Below are positions 48,236 through 59,981 of a stretch of DNA of 64,000 nucleotides, one piece after another. Made by a program: the position numbers and the translations under genes. The notes below the pieces were generated by a model. That model searched no databases. It was not told the DNA's origin and saw only the letters and a list, made by a program, of their open reading frames with translations. The first letter of the stretch is position 1. The number at the start of each line of letters is the position of its first letter. Source of the stretch: a bacterium (GTDB lineage Bacteria; Elusimicrobiota; Elusimicrobia; UBA1565; UBA9628); assembly GCA_021782205.1 (NCBI GenBank), contig JAJXVH010000008.1, positions 1-64,000 of the forward strand. Direction: 5' to 3'.

Positions 48236-49449
48236 TGCTGCGCCTGGCCTGGCGCAACGTCTGGCGCAACGGACGGCGCAGCCTGATCAACGTGGCCTCC
48301 ATGGGTTTCGGCCTGGCCGCGATCATGTTCGGCCAGAGCATGATGCGTTCCCTGCAATACCAGCTGATCGAGAAGGCCACCGGCTCCTTCACCGGCCACG
48401 TGCGCATCCAGCGCCGCGACGTCGACGAGCCGAAGTTTCCCGACAAGTTCATGGAAAATCCCGAACCCGCGGCCAAGCTCCTGGACGCCGACCCGCGCGT
48501 GGACGTGTGGGGCCGCCGCATCCAGCTCACCGGCCTGATCTCCGCGCCGAAGATGTCGCTGGGCGCTTTGATCTGCGCGGTGGAGCCGGACAAGGAACGC
48601 CGCATCACCAACATGTCGACGTACATCAAAGAGGGGACCTACCTGGGCGACAACCCCAAGGGCCTGGTCCTCGGCCGCAAGATCGCCAACCGCCTGGACG
48701 TGCGCCTGGGCGAGAAGGTGGTGCTGATGGCCCAGGCCGCCGACGGCTCCATGGGCGCCGACGTGTTCCGCGTCGTGGGCATCCACGAGACGGGCTCGGA
48801 ATCCTTCGACGGGCAGATGGTGTGGATACCGCTTGCGGCCATGCAGAACCTGCTGGGCCGGCCCGGCCAGGCCAACCAACTGGCCGCCCGGCTCAAGGAC
48901 ATCGACCAGGCCTCGGCGGTGGCGGCCGATCTCAACGCGAAGCTGGGCCCGGGAAACGTCGGCGCGCTGTCCTGGAACCAGATCGACAAGGAGATCATCG
49001 GCATCGAGGCCTTTCAAGACGGCCTGCTGACCATCGTGCTGGGCGTGGTGTTCGCGATCGTCGCGTTGGGCATACTCAACACCCAGCTGATGAGCCTCTT
49101 CGAGCGCGTGCGCGAGTTCGGCGTGCTGATGGCCATCGGCGCGCGTCCGCGCTGGATCGTGCGCCTGCTGATCGTGGAGTCGGCTTTGCTCGGATTGGTC
49201 GGAACCGCGCTGGGTCTGGCGCTGGGCGCGGCACTCATCGCCCACTACGGCCGCTCCGGGCTCTACTTGCCCGTCGGCGACGCGTTCAAGTATTTCCTGC
49301 CCTTCCCCTCGGTGATTTATTTGCGCCCCTCCTGGGGCATGCACGCCTTCGCCTGCGCGACGGTCTTCGCCGTGACCTTGCTCGCGACCTTGCCTCCGGC
49401 TCTGCGCGCCGGGCGGCTCAAGCCCGCCGAGGCCCTGCGCCATGTCTAA
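48235..49449 (+). CDS. ABC transporter permease, LolC/MacB (FtsX-like) type
   Basis: N-terminal LRLAWRNVWRNGRRSLINV, C-terminal FtsX-like TM block. Confidence 0.9.
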   Translation: MLRLAWRNVWRNGRRSLINVASMGFGLAAIMFGQSMMRSLQYQLIEKATGSFTGHVRIQRRDVDEPKFPDKFMENPEPAAKLLDADPRVDVWGRRIQLTGLISAPKMSLGALICAVEPDKERRITNMSTYIKEGTYLGDNPKGLVLGRKIANRLDVRLGEKVVLMAQAADGSMGADVFRVVGIHETGSESFDGQMVWIPLAAMQNLLGRPGQANQLAARLKDIDQASAVAADLNAKLGPGNVGALSWNQIDKEIIGIEAFQDGLLTIVLGVVFAIVALGILNTQLMSLFERVREFGVLMAIGARPRWIVRLLIVESALLGLVGTALGLALGAALIAHYGRSGLYLPVGDAFKYFLPFPSVIYLRPSWGMHAFACATVFAVTLLATLPPALRAGRLKPAEALRHV

Positions 49450-50164
49450 GCCCGCCCATCCGCTCGCGCCGCACGCCGTAGCACTCGTCGAAGTCCGCGG
49501 CCTGGAAAAAACCTATCCCGGCGGCGCCAAGGTCGCGGCGGTGCGCGGCGTGGACCTGAAAGTCGAGCGCGGGGAATTTACCGCGCTGGCCGGCCCGTCC
49601 GGCTCCGGCAAGTCCACCTTGCTCAACATGATCGGCACGCTCGACCGCCCCACGAAAGGCGACATCCTGCACGACGGGCGCAACGTCACGCGGCTGGACG
49701 CCGACGCGCTGGCCGACTTCCGCCTGGGCGCGCTCGGCTTCGTGTTCCAGGCCTACAACCTGATCCCGGTGCTGACCGCCTTGGAGAACGTCGAATACCC
49801 GCTGGTCCTGCGCGGCGTCGGCGTTTCCGAACGCCGCGCGGCCGCGCACGACGCGCTCAAGCGCGTGGGACTGGAGGCGCAGGCCCACCGCCGCCCGGAC
49901 CTGCTCTCCGGCGGCCAGCAGCAGCGCGTAGCCGTGGCGCGCGCCATCGTGCACCGTCCGGCGCTGGTGCTGGCCGACGAGCCGACGGCGAACCTGGACT
50001 CCAAGACCGGCGCGGCCCTGCTCGACCTCATGGAAGAGCTCAACGCCGAGCACGGCGTCACCTTTCTTTTTTCAAGCCACGACCCCGCCGTCCTCTCCCG
50101 CGCGCGCCGCGTGGTGCATCTGCAGGACGGGGAACTGCGCGGTGAAGACGTACGCGCTCGTTAG
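49442..50164 (+). CDS. ABC transporter ATP-binding protein, LolD/MacB-like
   Basis: GPSGSGKSTLLNMIGTLDRPTKG, LSGGQQQRVAVARAIVHRPALVLADEPTANLD. Confidence 0.95.
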   Translation: MSKPAHPLAPHAVALVEVRGLEKTYPGGAKVAAVRGVDLKVERGEFTALAGPSGSGKSTLLNMIGTLDRPTKGDILHDGRNVTRLDADALADFRLGALGFVFQAYNLIPVLTALENVEYPLVLRGVGVSERRAAAHDALKRVGLEAQAHRRPDLLSGGQQQRVAVARAIVHRPALVLADEPTANLDSKTGAALLDLMEELNAEHGVTFLFSSHDPAVLSRARRVVHLQDGELRGEDVRAR

Positions 50165-51299
50165 CCTGCTGGCGCTCGGGGCGCTGACGCCGCGCGCGCG
50201 CGCGCAGGTGGATTTTTCCGGCTACGCCAAAGATTTTTCCCAGTTCACGAGAGACCCGTTCACCGGCCAACCCTACCAACTCAACACCGCGCGCCTGCGC
50301 CTGAGCGCCAACGTCGACGAAGGCTGGTTTGAAAGCCACGTGGACCTGGACAATCAGGTGGGCAGCGGCTCATACTTCCAAAGCGAGACCTACAAGCTCT
50401 ACGGCTACACCCAGCCCCACCCGTGGCTGGGCCTCCAGCGCACCATCTCCACGGGCCAGTCCAACGCCTACGGCATCGGCGCCTACCGCGCGTGGGCCGG
50501 CTGGAAGGACGACGACTCGGTCGTCCGCTTCGGCCGACAGCGCGTGGCCTGGGGCACCGGCAAGCTGTGGAACCCCACCGACGTGCTCAACCCCTATCAG
50601 CCCACCAGCGTGGAGCCCGACGAGCGCCGCGGCGTGGACGCGCTCTACGCGCGCACGAGCCTGGGCGACGTCGGCCAGGCCGAATACGTCTGGGCGCCCA
50701 ACGACACCTGGCCCAACCACGCCATGCTGGCCCGCGTCCACGGCGACGCCGCGGGCTGGGACTGGTCGCTGATGGGCGGCAAGACCGCGGTGTCCACCGC
50801 CTCGGTGATGGGCGGGGGGGACTTCGCCGGCACTTTCCTCGACGGCACCTTGCATGGCGAGTGGGCCTACCTGGCGCCGCAGGTGCGCACGCCGTACTGG
50901 AAAGCCGACCTGGGCTACGACTACACGTTTTCCCACGATTCGTATTGGAGAGTTCTCAAGGACGCCGCGCTCGTCGTGGAGTATTTCCACGCGGGCAACG
51001 GCCAGACCAGCCCCGCGCGCTACAATTTCGCGCCCGAGATCACCGGCACCGAGGTCACCGTCGCGCAGAACTACTTCGGCGCCACGTTCACCAAGGACCT
51101 CAACGCCCTGCTCAAGTTCCAGGCCGTCGTCGTGGCCAACGCCGACGACGGCTCCACCTTCGCCGCTCCCAGCCTGATCTGGAACGCCCTGGAGAACCTC
51201 TATCTGTCGGCGTCGCTCCAGCGCTTCGGCGGCGGCCTGTCCACCGAGTTCGGCCGCCAGCCCAACCAGAGCGTGCTGATGGCGCAGTATTATTTTTGA
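50142..51299 (+). CDS. Predicted outer-membrane beta-barrel (porin-like) protein
   Basis: Signal peptide; alternating aromatic/polar strands; C-terminal QSVLMAQYYF with terminal aromatic. Confidence 0.7.
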   Translation: MKTYALVSLLALGALTPRARAQVDFSGYAKDFSQFTRDPFTGQPYQLNTARLRLSANVDEGWFESHVDLDNQVGSGSYFQSETYKLYGYTQPHPWLGLQRTISTGQSNAYGIGAYRAWAGWKDDDSVVRFGRQRVAWGTGKLWNPTDVLNPYQPTSVEPDERRGVDALYARTSLGDVGQAEYVWAPNDTWPNHAMLARVHGDAAGWDWSLMGGKTAVSTASVMGGGDFAGTFLDGTLHGEWAYLAPQVRTPYWKADLGYDYTFSHDSYWRVLKDAALVVEYFHAGNGQTSPARYNFAPEITGTEVTVAQNYFGATFTKDLNALLKFQAVVVANADDGSTFAAPSLIWNALENLYLSASLQRFGGGLSTEFGRQPNQSVLMAQYYF

Positions 51300-51378
51300 A
51301 GCGCCGTGAAATCCTGAACCCGGCGCGAACACTCACCCAGGCGGCGGGCGTTGGGCCGGTATTGATATGATGAAGGCG

Positions 51379-53208
51379 ATGACGACCACGCTCGGACTTC
51401 TGCTGGCTCTCGCCGTGGCGCCCGCGCGCGCCGGGATGGTCGACGCGTCGCTGGTGAGCGCGCGCGCGGCCGCGCGGCCCGGGGAGACGTTCGACGCGGG
51501 TTTGAAGCTCGTGATGCGCGGCGGCTGGCACGTCTACTGGAAAAATCCGGGCGACGCGGGCCTGGCGCCGAAGATCAAGTGGGCGCTGCCGCCGGGCTGG
51601 AGCGCGGGAACTTTCGAGTGGCCGGCGCCCGTGCGCCTGGTCGCGGGGCCGCTGACCAGCTTCGGCTACGAGCGCGAGGTGATCCTGCCCCTGCGCCTGA
51701 GCGTGCCGCCGGGCGCCAAGCCGGGCACGCGCGCGCGCCTGGCCGCGAAGGCGGACTGGCTGGAGTGCAAGGACGCCTGCGTGCCCGGCAAAGCCCGCTT
51801 GACGCTGGACGTGACCGTGGCCGCGGACTCCAAGATGGACGCGGCCGGGGCCGACGCCGTGGAGCAGGCGCGCGCACGCGTGCCGCGCCCCGACCCGGCG
51901 GCCGCCTCCGGCGCGCTGTGGGACGGCGCGCGCGTGCGCCTGAGGCTGAGCGGACGCGAGCCGCTGGCGGAGTTTTTCCCCGAGGAGCCCGGCGTGTTCG
52001 CCAACGAGCGCGCGCCCGCGTCGGTCGCGCCGGACTCGACCGAACTCCTGCTGGCGCCCGACTCCGGCGCGGGCACGCCCGCGCGCGTGCGCGGCGTGCT
52101 GGTCGTGCCCGAACGACCGGCCGTGGAAATCGACCTGCCCGTGCGCCTGGGCGCGGCGCTGACGCGCTTTCTCCTGCTCGCCTTCGGCGGGGGGCTTCTG
52201 CTCAACTTGATGCCCTGCGTGTTCCCGGTTCTGGCGGTCAAGGCGCTGGGGCTGCTCGCGCGCGGCGGCGAAAGCCCCGCCTCGGCCCGCCGCCACGCCG
52301 CGGCCTACGCCGCGGGCGTGGTGCTCAGCTGCGAGGCGCTGGCCGGGGTCCTGCTCGCCGCGCGCGCGGCGGGCACGGCGCTCGGCTGGGGATTTCCCTT
52401 GCAGTCGCCGTGGACCGTGGCCGCGCTGACCGCTTTATTTTTCGCCGCGGGTCTGAACCTGATGGGCGTCTTCGAGGTGGGCGGGGGACTCATGGGCGTG
52501 GGCTCGGGCTTGTCCGCGCGCCAGGGCATGGGCGGCTCCTTCTTCTCCGGCGTGTTCGCCATGGTGGCGGCCGCGCCCTGCACCGCGCCGTTCATGGGCG
52601 CGGCGCTGGGCTGGGCGCTCACGCGTCCGGCCGTGGAGGCTCTGGCCACCTTCGGCGCGCTGGGCGCGGGTGCGGCCGCTCCCTACGCCTTGCTCACCTC
52701 CTGGCCCGCCCTGCTCAAGCGCCTGCCGCGCCCCGGCGCGTGGATGGAGACGCTCAAGAAGTTCTTCGCCCTGCCCATGTTCGCGACGTCGGCGTGGCTG
52801 GCCTGGGTGCTGTGGCGTCTGGTGGCCGCCCCCGTGCCCGCCGCGACCGGGCTGTGGAAGCCGTGGACGCCGCAGGCCGTCGACAGCGCGCGCGCCGCGG
52901 GCCTGACCACCTTCGTGGATTACTCCGCCGCCTGGTGCCTGACCTGCCAGGTCAACGAGCGCGGCGTCCTGGCCTCGCGCGCGGTGCGCGCGGCTTTATC
53001 GCGCCCCGACGTGGCCGCCTTCCGCGCCGACTGGACCGCCCGCGACCCGCTCATCGCCGCGGAGCTGGCGCGCTACGGCCGCGACGGCGTGCCGCTCTAC
53101 GTCGTGCGCCCCCGCGGCGGCGAGCCCGTGCTTCTGCCCGAGATCCTGACCCCGCGCGAGGTCCTCGACGCGCTGGGGTCCGCGCCGCCGGCCGCCGAGC
53201 GTCGTTAG
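51379..53208 (+). CDS. DsbD-like thiol:disulfide interchange protein with C-terminal thioredoxin domain
   Basis: LLLNLMPCVFPVLAVKAL, APCTAPFMGAALGWAL, VDYSAAWCLTCQVNE. Start 51379 preferred because 51367/51370 lie in or at a TATGAT element. Confidence 0.88.
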   Translation: MTTTLGLLLALAVAPARAGMVDASLVSARAAARPGETFDAGLKLVMRGGWHVYWKNPGDAGLAPKIKWALPPGWSAGTFEWPAPVRLVAGPLTSFGYEREVILPLRLSVPPGAKPGTRARLAAKADWLECKDACVPGKARLTLDVTVAADSKMDAAGADAVEQARARVPRPDPAAASGALWDGARVRLRLSGREPLAEFFPEEPGVFANERAPASVAPDSTELLLAPDSGAGTPARVRGVLVVPERPAVEIDLPVRLGAALTRFLLLAFGGGLLLNLMPCVFPVLAVKALGLLARGGESPASARRHAAAYAAGVVLSCEALAGVLLAARAAGTALGWGFPLQSPWTVAALTALFFAAGLNLMGVFEVGGGLMGVGSGLSARQGMGGSFFSGVFAMVAAAPCTAPFMGAALGWALTRPAVEALATFGALGAGAAAPYALLTSWPALLKRLPRPGAWMETLKKFFALPMFATSAWLAWVLWRLVAAPVPAATGLWKPWTPQAVDSARAAGLTTFVDYSAAWCLTCQVNERGVLASRAVRAALSRPDVAAFRADWTARDPLIAAELARYGRDGVPLYVVRPRGGEPVLLPEILTPREVLDALGSAPPAAERR

Positions 53209-55073
53209 AACGCGCCGAAACGGTAAACCGTGAGCGGGTGGCAGTACTCGCGGCCGTCGTCGACGCGGCCCACCTCGGTCAGCGGCACGGTCAAGGTCTG
53301 CGCCAAGGCGCGGTGCTTCAGGAAGATGTCCGGGAAGCGGCAGTCGGTGATCAGGTAGTCGGGCCGCCAGCGCCGGGCGTAGCGCGTCACGTCGCCGTCG
53401 CCGGTGAGCCATTTGGCGTAGGACAGTCCGTCGAAGTCGCGGTAGGGCCGGTCTTGGAAGGCGAACCACATCAACTGCGGACCGATCACGCGCGCGCCGG
53501 GCGGGACCAAGGCGCGCACGCGGGCGGCGATGGTGTCGTAGTCCACGGTGCGGCGCGCGGCGCGCGCGATCATCGCCGCGTCGACCGCGGCCGAGGAGGC
53601 AAGCGCCAGCGTCAGGCCGGCCGCCGCCCAACCGGCAACGGCGCGAGGCCTTTCGCGCGCGGGCGTGCGCCGGATCAGCGCGGCGGCGGCGGCGGCGCCC
53701 GCGAGGGCTATTAGTCCGGCCGGGCCGCTCAAAGCGTGAACGGCGGCGTCCGCCACGGCGTCGAACGTCCACGGCGCGTAGACGCGCACGCAGAAAATGG
53801 GAACCAGCGCCGCCAGCAGCGGCAGGAGCAAGGCCTCCACGCGTCGCGCGGGTTTGGCGGCGGGAAGAAGCAAAAGCAGGGCCGCGAAAAGGCCCGCGCC
53901 CGCCGCGGCACCCGCGCCCAAGATGGCCAGGCCCGACAGACCGGCCCAGAGCAGGCGGGGGATGGACCAGAGACTGAGCTGCTCGCGCGCGGCGCGCGCC
54001 AGCACCACCGCCGCCAGCAGGAGGGCGAACGGCTCGAAGACCGAGGCGTAATTCGGGTTCTTGTTGGCCACGAAAATCGAATAAAAGAGCCCCTGCAGCC
54101 CCACCCAGACCGCCAGGCTCAGCACGCGCCGATCCTTCTCTCGCGCATACAGCTTCAACGCCGCGATCCACAGGCCGGCCAGCGCCGCCCATTTCAGGCG
54201 CAGGCTCCAGGCCAGCGTCGGCCCCACCGGGATATAGCCCAGGAAAGGCGGATTCCAATAGCGCCCGCACTCCGCCGCGATCATGGCGGGTAGATTGGCT
54301 CCCAAATTGTGAAACGGCGGATAGTAGGAAAAAAATCCCTGGAACACGATCCAGCTGGGCAGGAAGCGCTCGGGATGAACGAAACTCAAGGTCGCGCAAA
54401 GGCCCAACGCCGCACCGAAGAAGAAATACGGCCACGCGCGCGGGCGGCGCAGGAAGAGCACCGCCGTGGACGCGACGGCGACCGCGCCGCCGTTGGTGTG
54501 GATTCCCGGCGCCAGCGCCGCCAGCAGGCCCACGCCGATCAGCGCTTCAGGCCTGGTTTCGGCCCATTCGAAGCCCGCCAAGCACAGGCTTGAAAAAAGC
54601 AGGAGCATGGCCTCGGGACGGATCTCGTGCGCGCTGAACGTAAACACCACGTCCAGGCCCAGCGCCGCCGCGAAGGCCAGCGCCGCCGCGTGCGACCGCG
54701 TCCAGCGCCGCGCCAGCCAAGTCAGCAGGGCCAGCGCGGCCAGGGCGCAGAAAAGCGAATACGCGCGTCCCGACCACGGGCTGACGCCGCCCAGACGGAA
54801 CGCCGCGGCCAGGCCCATGTTGAAGAACGGGCGCAAGGTGTTGGGCAGGCCGTGCTCCATGAAGGCGAAGCGGCGCGGAAAAAGTCCCTCATAGAGCGAG
54901 TAGACGTTTTGACCGCGCGCCAGCACGTTGAAGGAATGGTTCGCCTCCATCGCCTCGTCCATGTCCACCATGGGGAAGGTGCGCAGGGTCGCGGCGTGGA
55001 ACGCGCCCAGCCCCAGCGCCAGCAGGCCCCAGGCCCAAGACGTCGCGGCACGGCGGGGCGCGCGCGTCTTCAT
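53205..55073 (-). CDS. Polytopic membrane glycosyltransferase-like (GT39/PMT-type) protein
   Basis: VDMDEAMEANHSFNVLARGQNVYSLYEG N-terminal acidic loop and many TM segments. Confidence 0.65.
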   Translation of the reverse strand: MKTRAPRRAATSWAWGLLALGLGAFHAATLRTFPMVDMDEAMEANHSFNVLARGQNVYSLYEGLFPRRFAFMEHGLPNTLRPFFNMGLAAAFRLGGVSPWSGRAYSLFCALAALALLTWLARRWTRSHAAALAFAAALGLDVVFTFSAHEIRPEAMLLLFSSLCLAGFEWAETRPEALIGVGLLAALAPGIHTNGGAVAVASTAVLFLRRPRAWPYFFFGAALGLCATLSFVHPERFLPSWIVFQGFFSYYPPFHNLGANLPAMIAAECGRYWNPPFLGYIPVGPTLAWSLRLKWAALAGLWIAALKLYAREKDRRVLSLAVWVGLQGLFYSIFVANKNPNYASVFEPFALLLAAVVLARAAREQLSLWSIPRLLWAGLSGLAILGAGAAAGAGLFAALLLLLPAAKPARRVEALLLPLLAALVPIFCVRVYAPWTFDAVADAAVHALSGPAGLIALAGAAAAAALIRRTPARERPRAVAGWAAAGLTLALASSAAVDAAMIARAARRTVDYDTIAARVRALVPPGARVIGPQLMWFAFQDRPYRDFDGLSYAKWLTGDGDVTRYARRWRPDYLITDCRFPDIFLKHRALAQTLTVPLTEVGRVDDGREYCHPLTVYRFGAF

Positions 55074-56566
55074 GGCGCCACGAGCAACAACACGCGCTGT
55101 CCGTCCACGTCACGGGCGGCGTAGTCGCCGGGATGCTCCACGCGGACATAATAGTCGATCGCCCGCAGGTATTGCCGCCCGGCGAAGACGGGGTCCGTCA
55201 GGATCAAGGCGGGCGGACGACGTTCGAGTTCTTCCAAATAGCCCGCGAACCGGAACTTCGCCCCGTCCGCGGAGGTTTGGCGCAGGAGCTCCGTGTCGGG
55301 CCCCGCCGGGATCACGCTGTAGTTGAAGAAGAACGTGGAGTTCTCGCGGAAGACCGGGTGATTCGGCGGCTGGGCGGAGACGAAGCTTCCCGGCGGCGCC
55401 AACGTCAGCAACTCATCGCCGAACGCGCATTGCGCGGCCAAGCCGCCGTGGTCGCGCTCGTAGTCCAACAGCCCTGGCAGGGCGTCGTAAACGCCCCACA
55501 AAAACAGCAGGCCGACCGCGGCCTGCGCGACCTGGGAGCGCCGCTCCAAACGACCGAAGAACAGCGCCAAGGGAGCGCTCCAGAACAACAGCACCGTGTA
55601 CAAATATTGGTTCCAGAGATACTTCACCCACAGCGGCTGGACCAGAACGAAGAGCATCAGCGCGGTCAGCAGCTTGGCGCGCCGCCAGCCGCGCTGGCGC
55701 AATTCCAAGGCGAACGCCGCGCCGCCGCCCACGAAGATCAAAAGCCACAGCGGCGCGCGCGCCGTCGTCAGCAGGACGCCGCGCGCCAGGCCGAAGCGGT
55801 AGCCGTAGCTCGAAAGCGCGCGCAAGTGCGCGGCCAGCACGCCGAAAAAATAGGGCCTTGGATCGACGCCGGCCAGAAGCGACGCGCCGTTGACGGCCAA
55901 AAACGCCGCGGCAGCGCCCGCGGCCAGGCCCAGCAGGGCGCGCCGTGCCTGCGCCCGAGGCAGGTCCGCGGCATGGAGCGCCGCCGCGGCCGCGGCCAGC
56001 ACGATCAGCTTCGGCGTGAGCAGAAGCCCCGCCGTCAGCAAGGCGCCCGCCGCGGCCCAGCGCCGCGGCCGCGCGGCCGGCGGTCCGTCCGCGTCCAGAA
56101 TCAACAGCGCGGCCAGGGTCAACGCCAAAACCAGCTGATCCGAACGGAATTGCGCGAAGGTAAACACGATTGGCACCTGCAGGGCGACAAGCGCGAACGC
56201 GCCCAGCGCCCCCGTCGCCGTGACGCGCCCGCGCGCGATGCGGGCCAGGACTTCCAGATACAGCGCCGCCGCGACCAAGGACCAGAGCAGGTTCAGGCGC
56301 CGCAGGAGGACCAGGGACGCGAAATTTTCCGGTAGGCGGCGCAGGACGGGAGCATAGAGCTGCCAGAAGTAAGGCGCGTGGTCGTAGTCGAAATCCACGT
56401 ACGGCTTATGGCCGCGCGCCACCTGCCAGACCGCGTGGAACTCCGCGACCTCGTCGTAATCGAAACGCTGCCGGGAGGCCAGCCAGAATAAAAGAACACC
56501 GAATAACGCCGCGACCGCGGCGCGCCACAGCCGCTCCTTGCGCGCGGCTAAGGCGGACGCGGTCAT
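55070..56566 (-). CDS. Polytopic membrane glycosyltransferase-like (GT39/PMT-type) protein
   Basis: FDYDEVAEFHAVWQVARGHKPYVDFDYDHAPYFW, many TM segments; overlaps neighbours. Confidence 0.7.
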   Translation of the reverse strand: MTASALAARKERLWRAAVAALFGVLLFWLASRQRFDYDEVAEFHAVWQVARGHKPYVDFDYDHAPYFWQLYAPVLRRLPENFASLVLLRRLNLLWSLVAAALYLEVLARIARGRVTATGALGAFALVALQVPIVFTFAQFRSDQLVLALTLAALLILDADGPPAARPRRWAAAGALLTAGLLLTPKLIVLAAAAAALHAADLPRAQARRALLGLAAGAAAAFLAVNGASLLAGVDPRPYFFGVLAAHLRALSSYGYRFGLARGVLLTTARAPLWLLIFVGGGAAFALELRQRGWRRAKLLTALMLFVLVQPLWVKYLWNQYLYTVLLFWSAPLALFFGRLERRSQVAQAAVGLLFLWGVYDALPGLLDYERDHGGLAAQCAFGDELLTLAPPGSFVSAQPPNHPVFRENSTFFFNYSVIPAGPDTELLRQTSADGAKFRFAGYLEELERRPPALILTDPVFAGRQYLRAIDYYVRVEHPGDYAARDVDGQRVLLLVAP

Positions 56567-57562
56567 CGCGCCGGGACCGCCGCGCGCAGGGCCGCCATCG
56601 GGTCGCGCCGGTTCAGGGCCTTGAGCGCGACGATGGTGCGCGCCCAGTCGCCGCCCGAGGCCGCGAACAAGGCGTCGAAGGGTGCTGGATCGGGGGCGTA
56701 GAGGTCGTGGGCGAGCACCACCGCGTTGTTGAGCGCGGGGGGAACGTCCAGTCCCCGCGCCTTCGCCTGGGCGCGGCCCCAGGCGAACACCGCCTCGCGG
56801 CGCGAGAGCTTGTCGGCGTCGGAAGACGGGCCGTCGTAGAGCGCGTTCAGGCGCGCGCGCAGTTGCGCGTAGAAGGCGTCGTATTTCGCGTCCAACGCCT
56901 TGCCGTCCTTCCATTCCTTCATCTCAAGCGAGCCCGCGCCGTAGCGCCGCGTCAGGAATTGCTCCGCGCCGCGCGCGCCCGCCCAGACCGCCACGGCCTC
57001 GTCGAAATCCGTCTGGCCGCGGAAGTAGACGGTGCCGTGCATCAGCTCGTGGATCAAGGTCTCGGCCAGCTCGCCGTCGTTTTCGCGGAGCAAGGTTTCC
57101 GGCAGGGGATCGGCGATGGGCAGGGGCGTGCGGTAGGCCGAGGCGCCGAACACCGCGGCGTCCAGGCCGCGCGCCTCCAAGCGCGCCGCCTCGGCGCGCG
57201 CGCGTTTTTTGCGGAAGTAGCCCTTATACGGAAACGAGCCGATGAGCGGGAAATGAAACAAGTGCGGCTCCAGCTTCGTGCGCGCGCTGGCCGAGGCCAG
57301 CCACGTCACCGCCGGGCCGGGCACCGGCGTCCAAGTTTCGTAGACCGACGAGCGCGTGAAATGCAGGTTCTCGAAGGCGAAGCGGCGCGCGTCCAGCGCG
57401 AGCTGGAGCTTGCGCCTCAGCTCCGGCGGGGTGGCCGGGTCGGCGACGGTCTTGGCGATGGAGCGCCGCCGCCAGAGCAGCCCGGCGTGGCCCGCCGCCG
57501 CCTGCGCGACGTAGGCCGGCGAGCACGCGCAGAGTAAAGCGAGAAGGAGGAGCGGGCCGGCC

Positions 57563-57573
<11 letters not shown>
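56563..57573 (-). CDS. Predicted aminopeptidase lipoprotein (Aminopep family)
   Basis: Lipobox-like LLALLCACSPAY; LIHELMHGTVYFRGQTDFDEAVA metallopeptidase motif. Confidence 0.85.
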
Positions 57574-59563
<1,990 letters not shown>

Positions 59564-59588
59564 GCGCTGAAATTATATCATTTGAAAC

Positions 59589-59981
59589 ATGGCACTACCG
59601 TCGACGCTCGGCATACGGCACGTGGCGCTGTCGGTCTCGGACCTGAAGGCGGCCGAGGGGTTCTACTGCGGCGTTCTGGGCTACCAGGTGGAGTGGCGGC
59701 CGGACGCCGACAACCTCTACGTGACCATGAACGGTCACGACAACCTGGCCTTGCACAAGGCAACGAAGGCGCTGGGCGAGACGCGGCTGGATCATTTCGG
59801 GATCGTCGTGAAGGCGGCCGCGGACGTGGACGCGTGGTGCGCGCATTTGAAAGCGCACGGCGCGCGCATCCTCAAGGAACCGAAGACGCATCGCGACGGC
59901 GCGCGCTCGTTCTACTGCGCGGACCCGGACGGCAACGTCCTGCAGTTCCTCCACCACCCGCCCATTTCAGAACGCGCGTGA
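59589..59981 (+). CDS. VOC/glyoxalase-fold protein
   Basis: IRHVALSVSDLKAAEGFYCGVLGYQVEW, FYCADPDGNVLQFLHH. Confidence 0.88.
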   Translation: MALPSTLGIRHVALSVSDLKAAEGFYCGVLGYQVEWRPDADNLYVTMNGHDNLALHKATKALGETRLDHFGIVVKAAADVDAWCAHLKAHGARILKEPKTHRDGARSFYCADPDGNVLQFLHHPPISERA

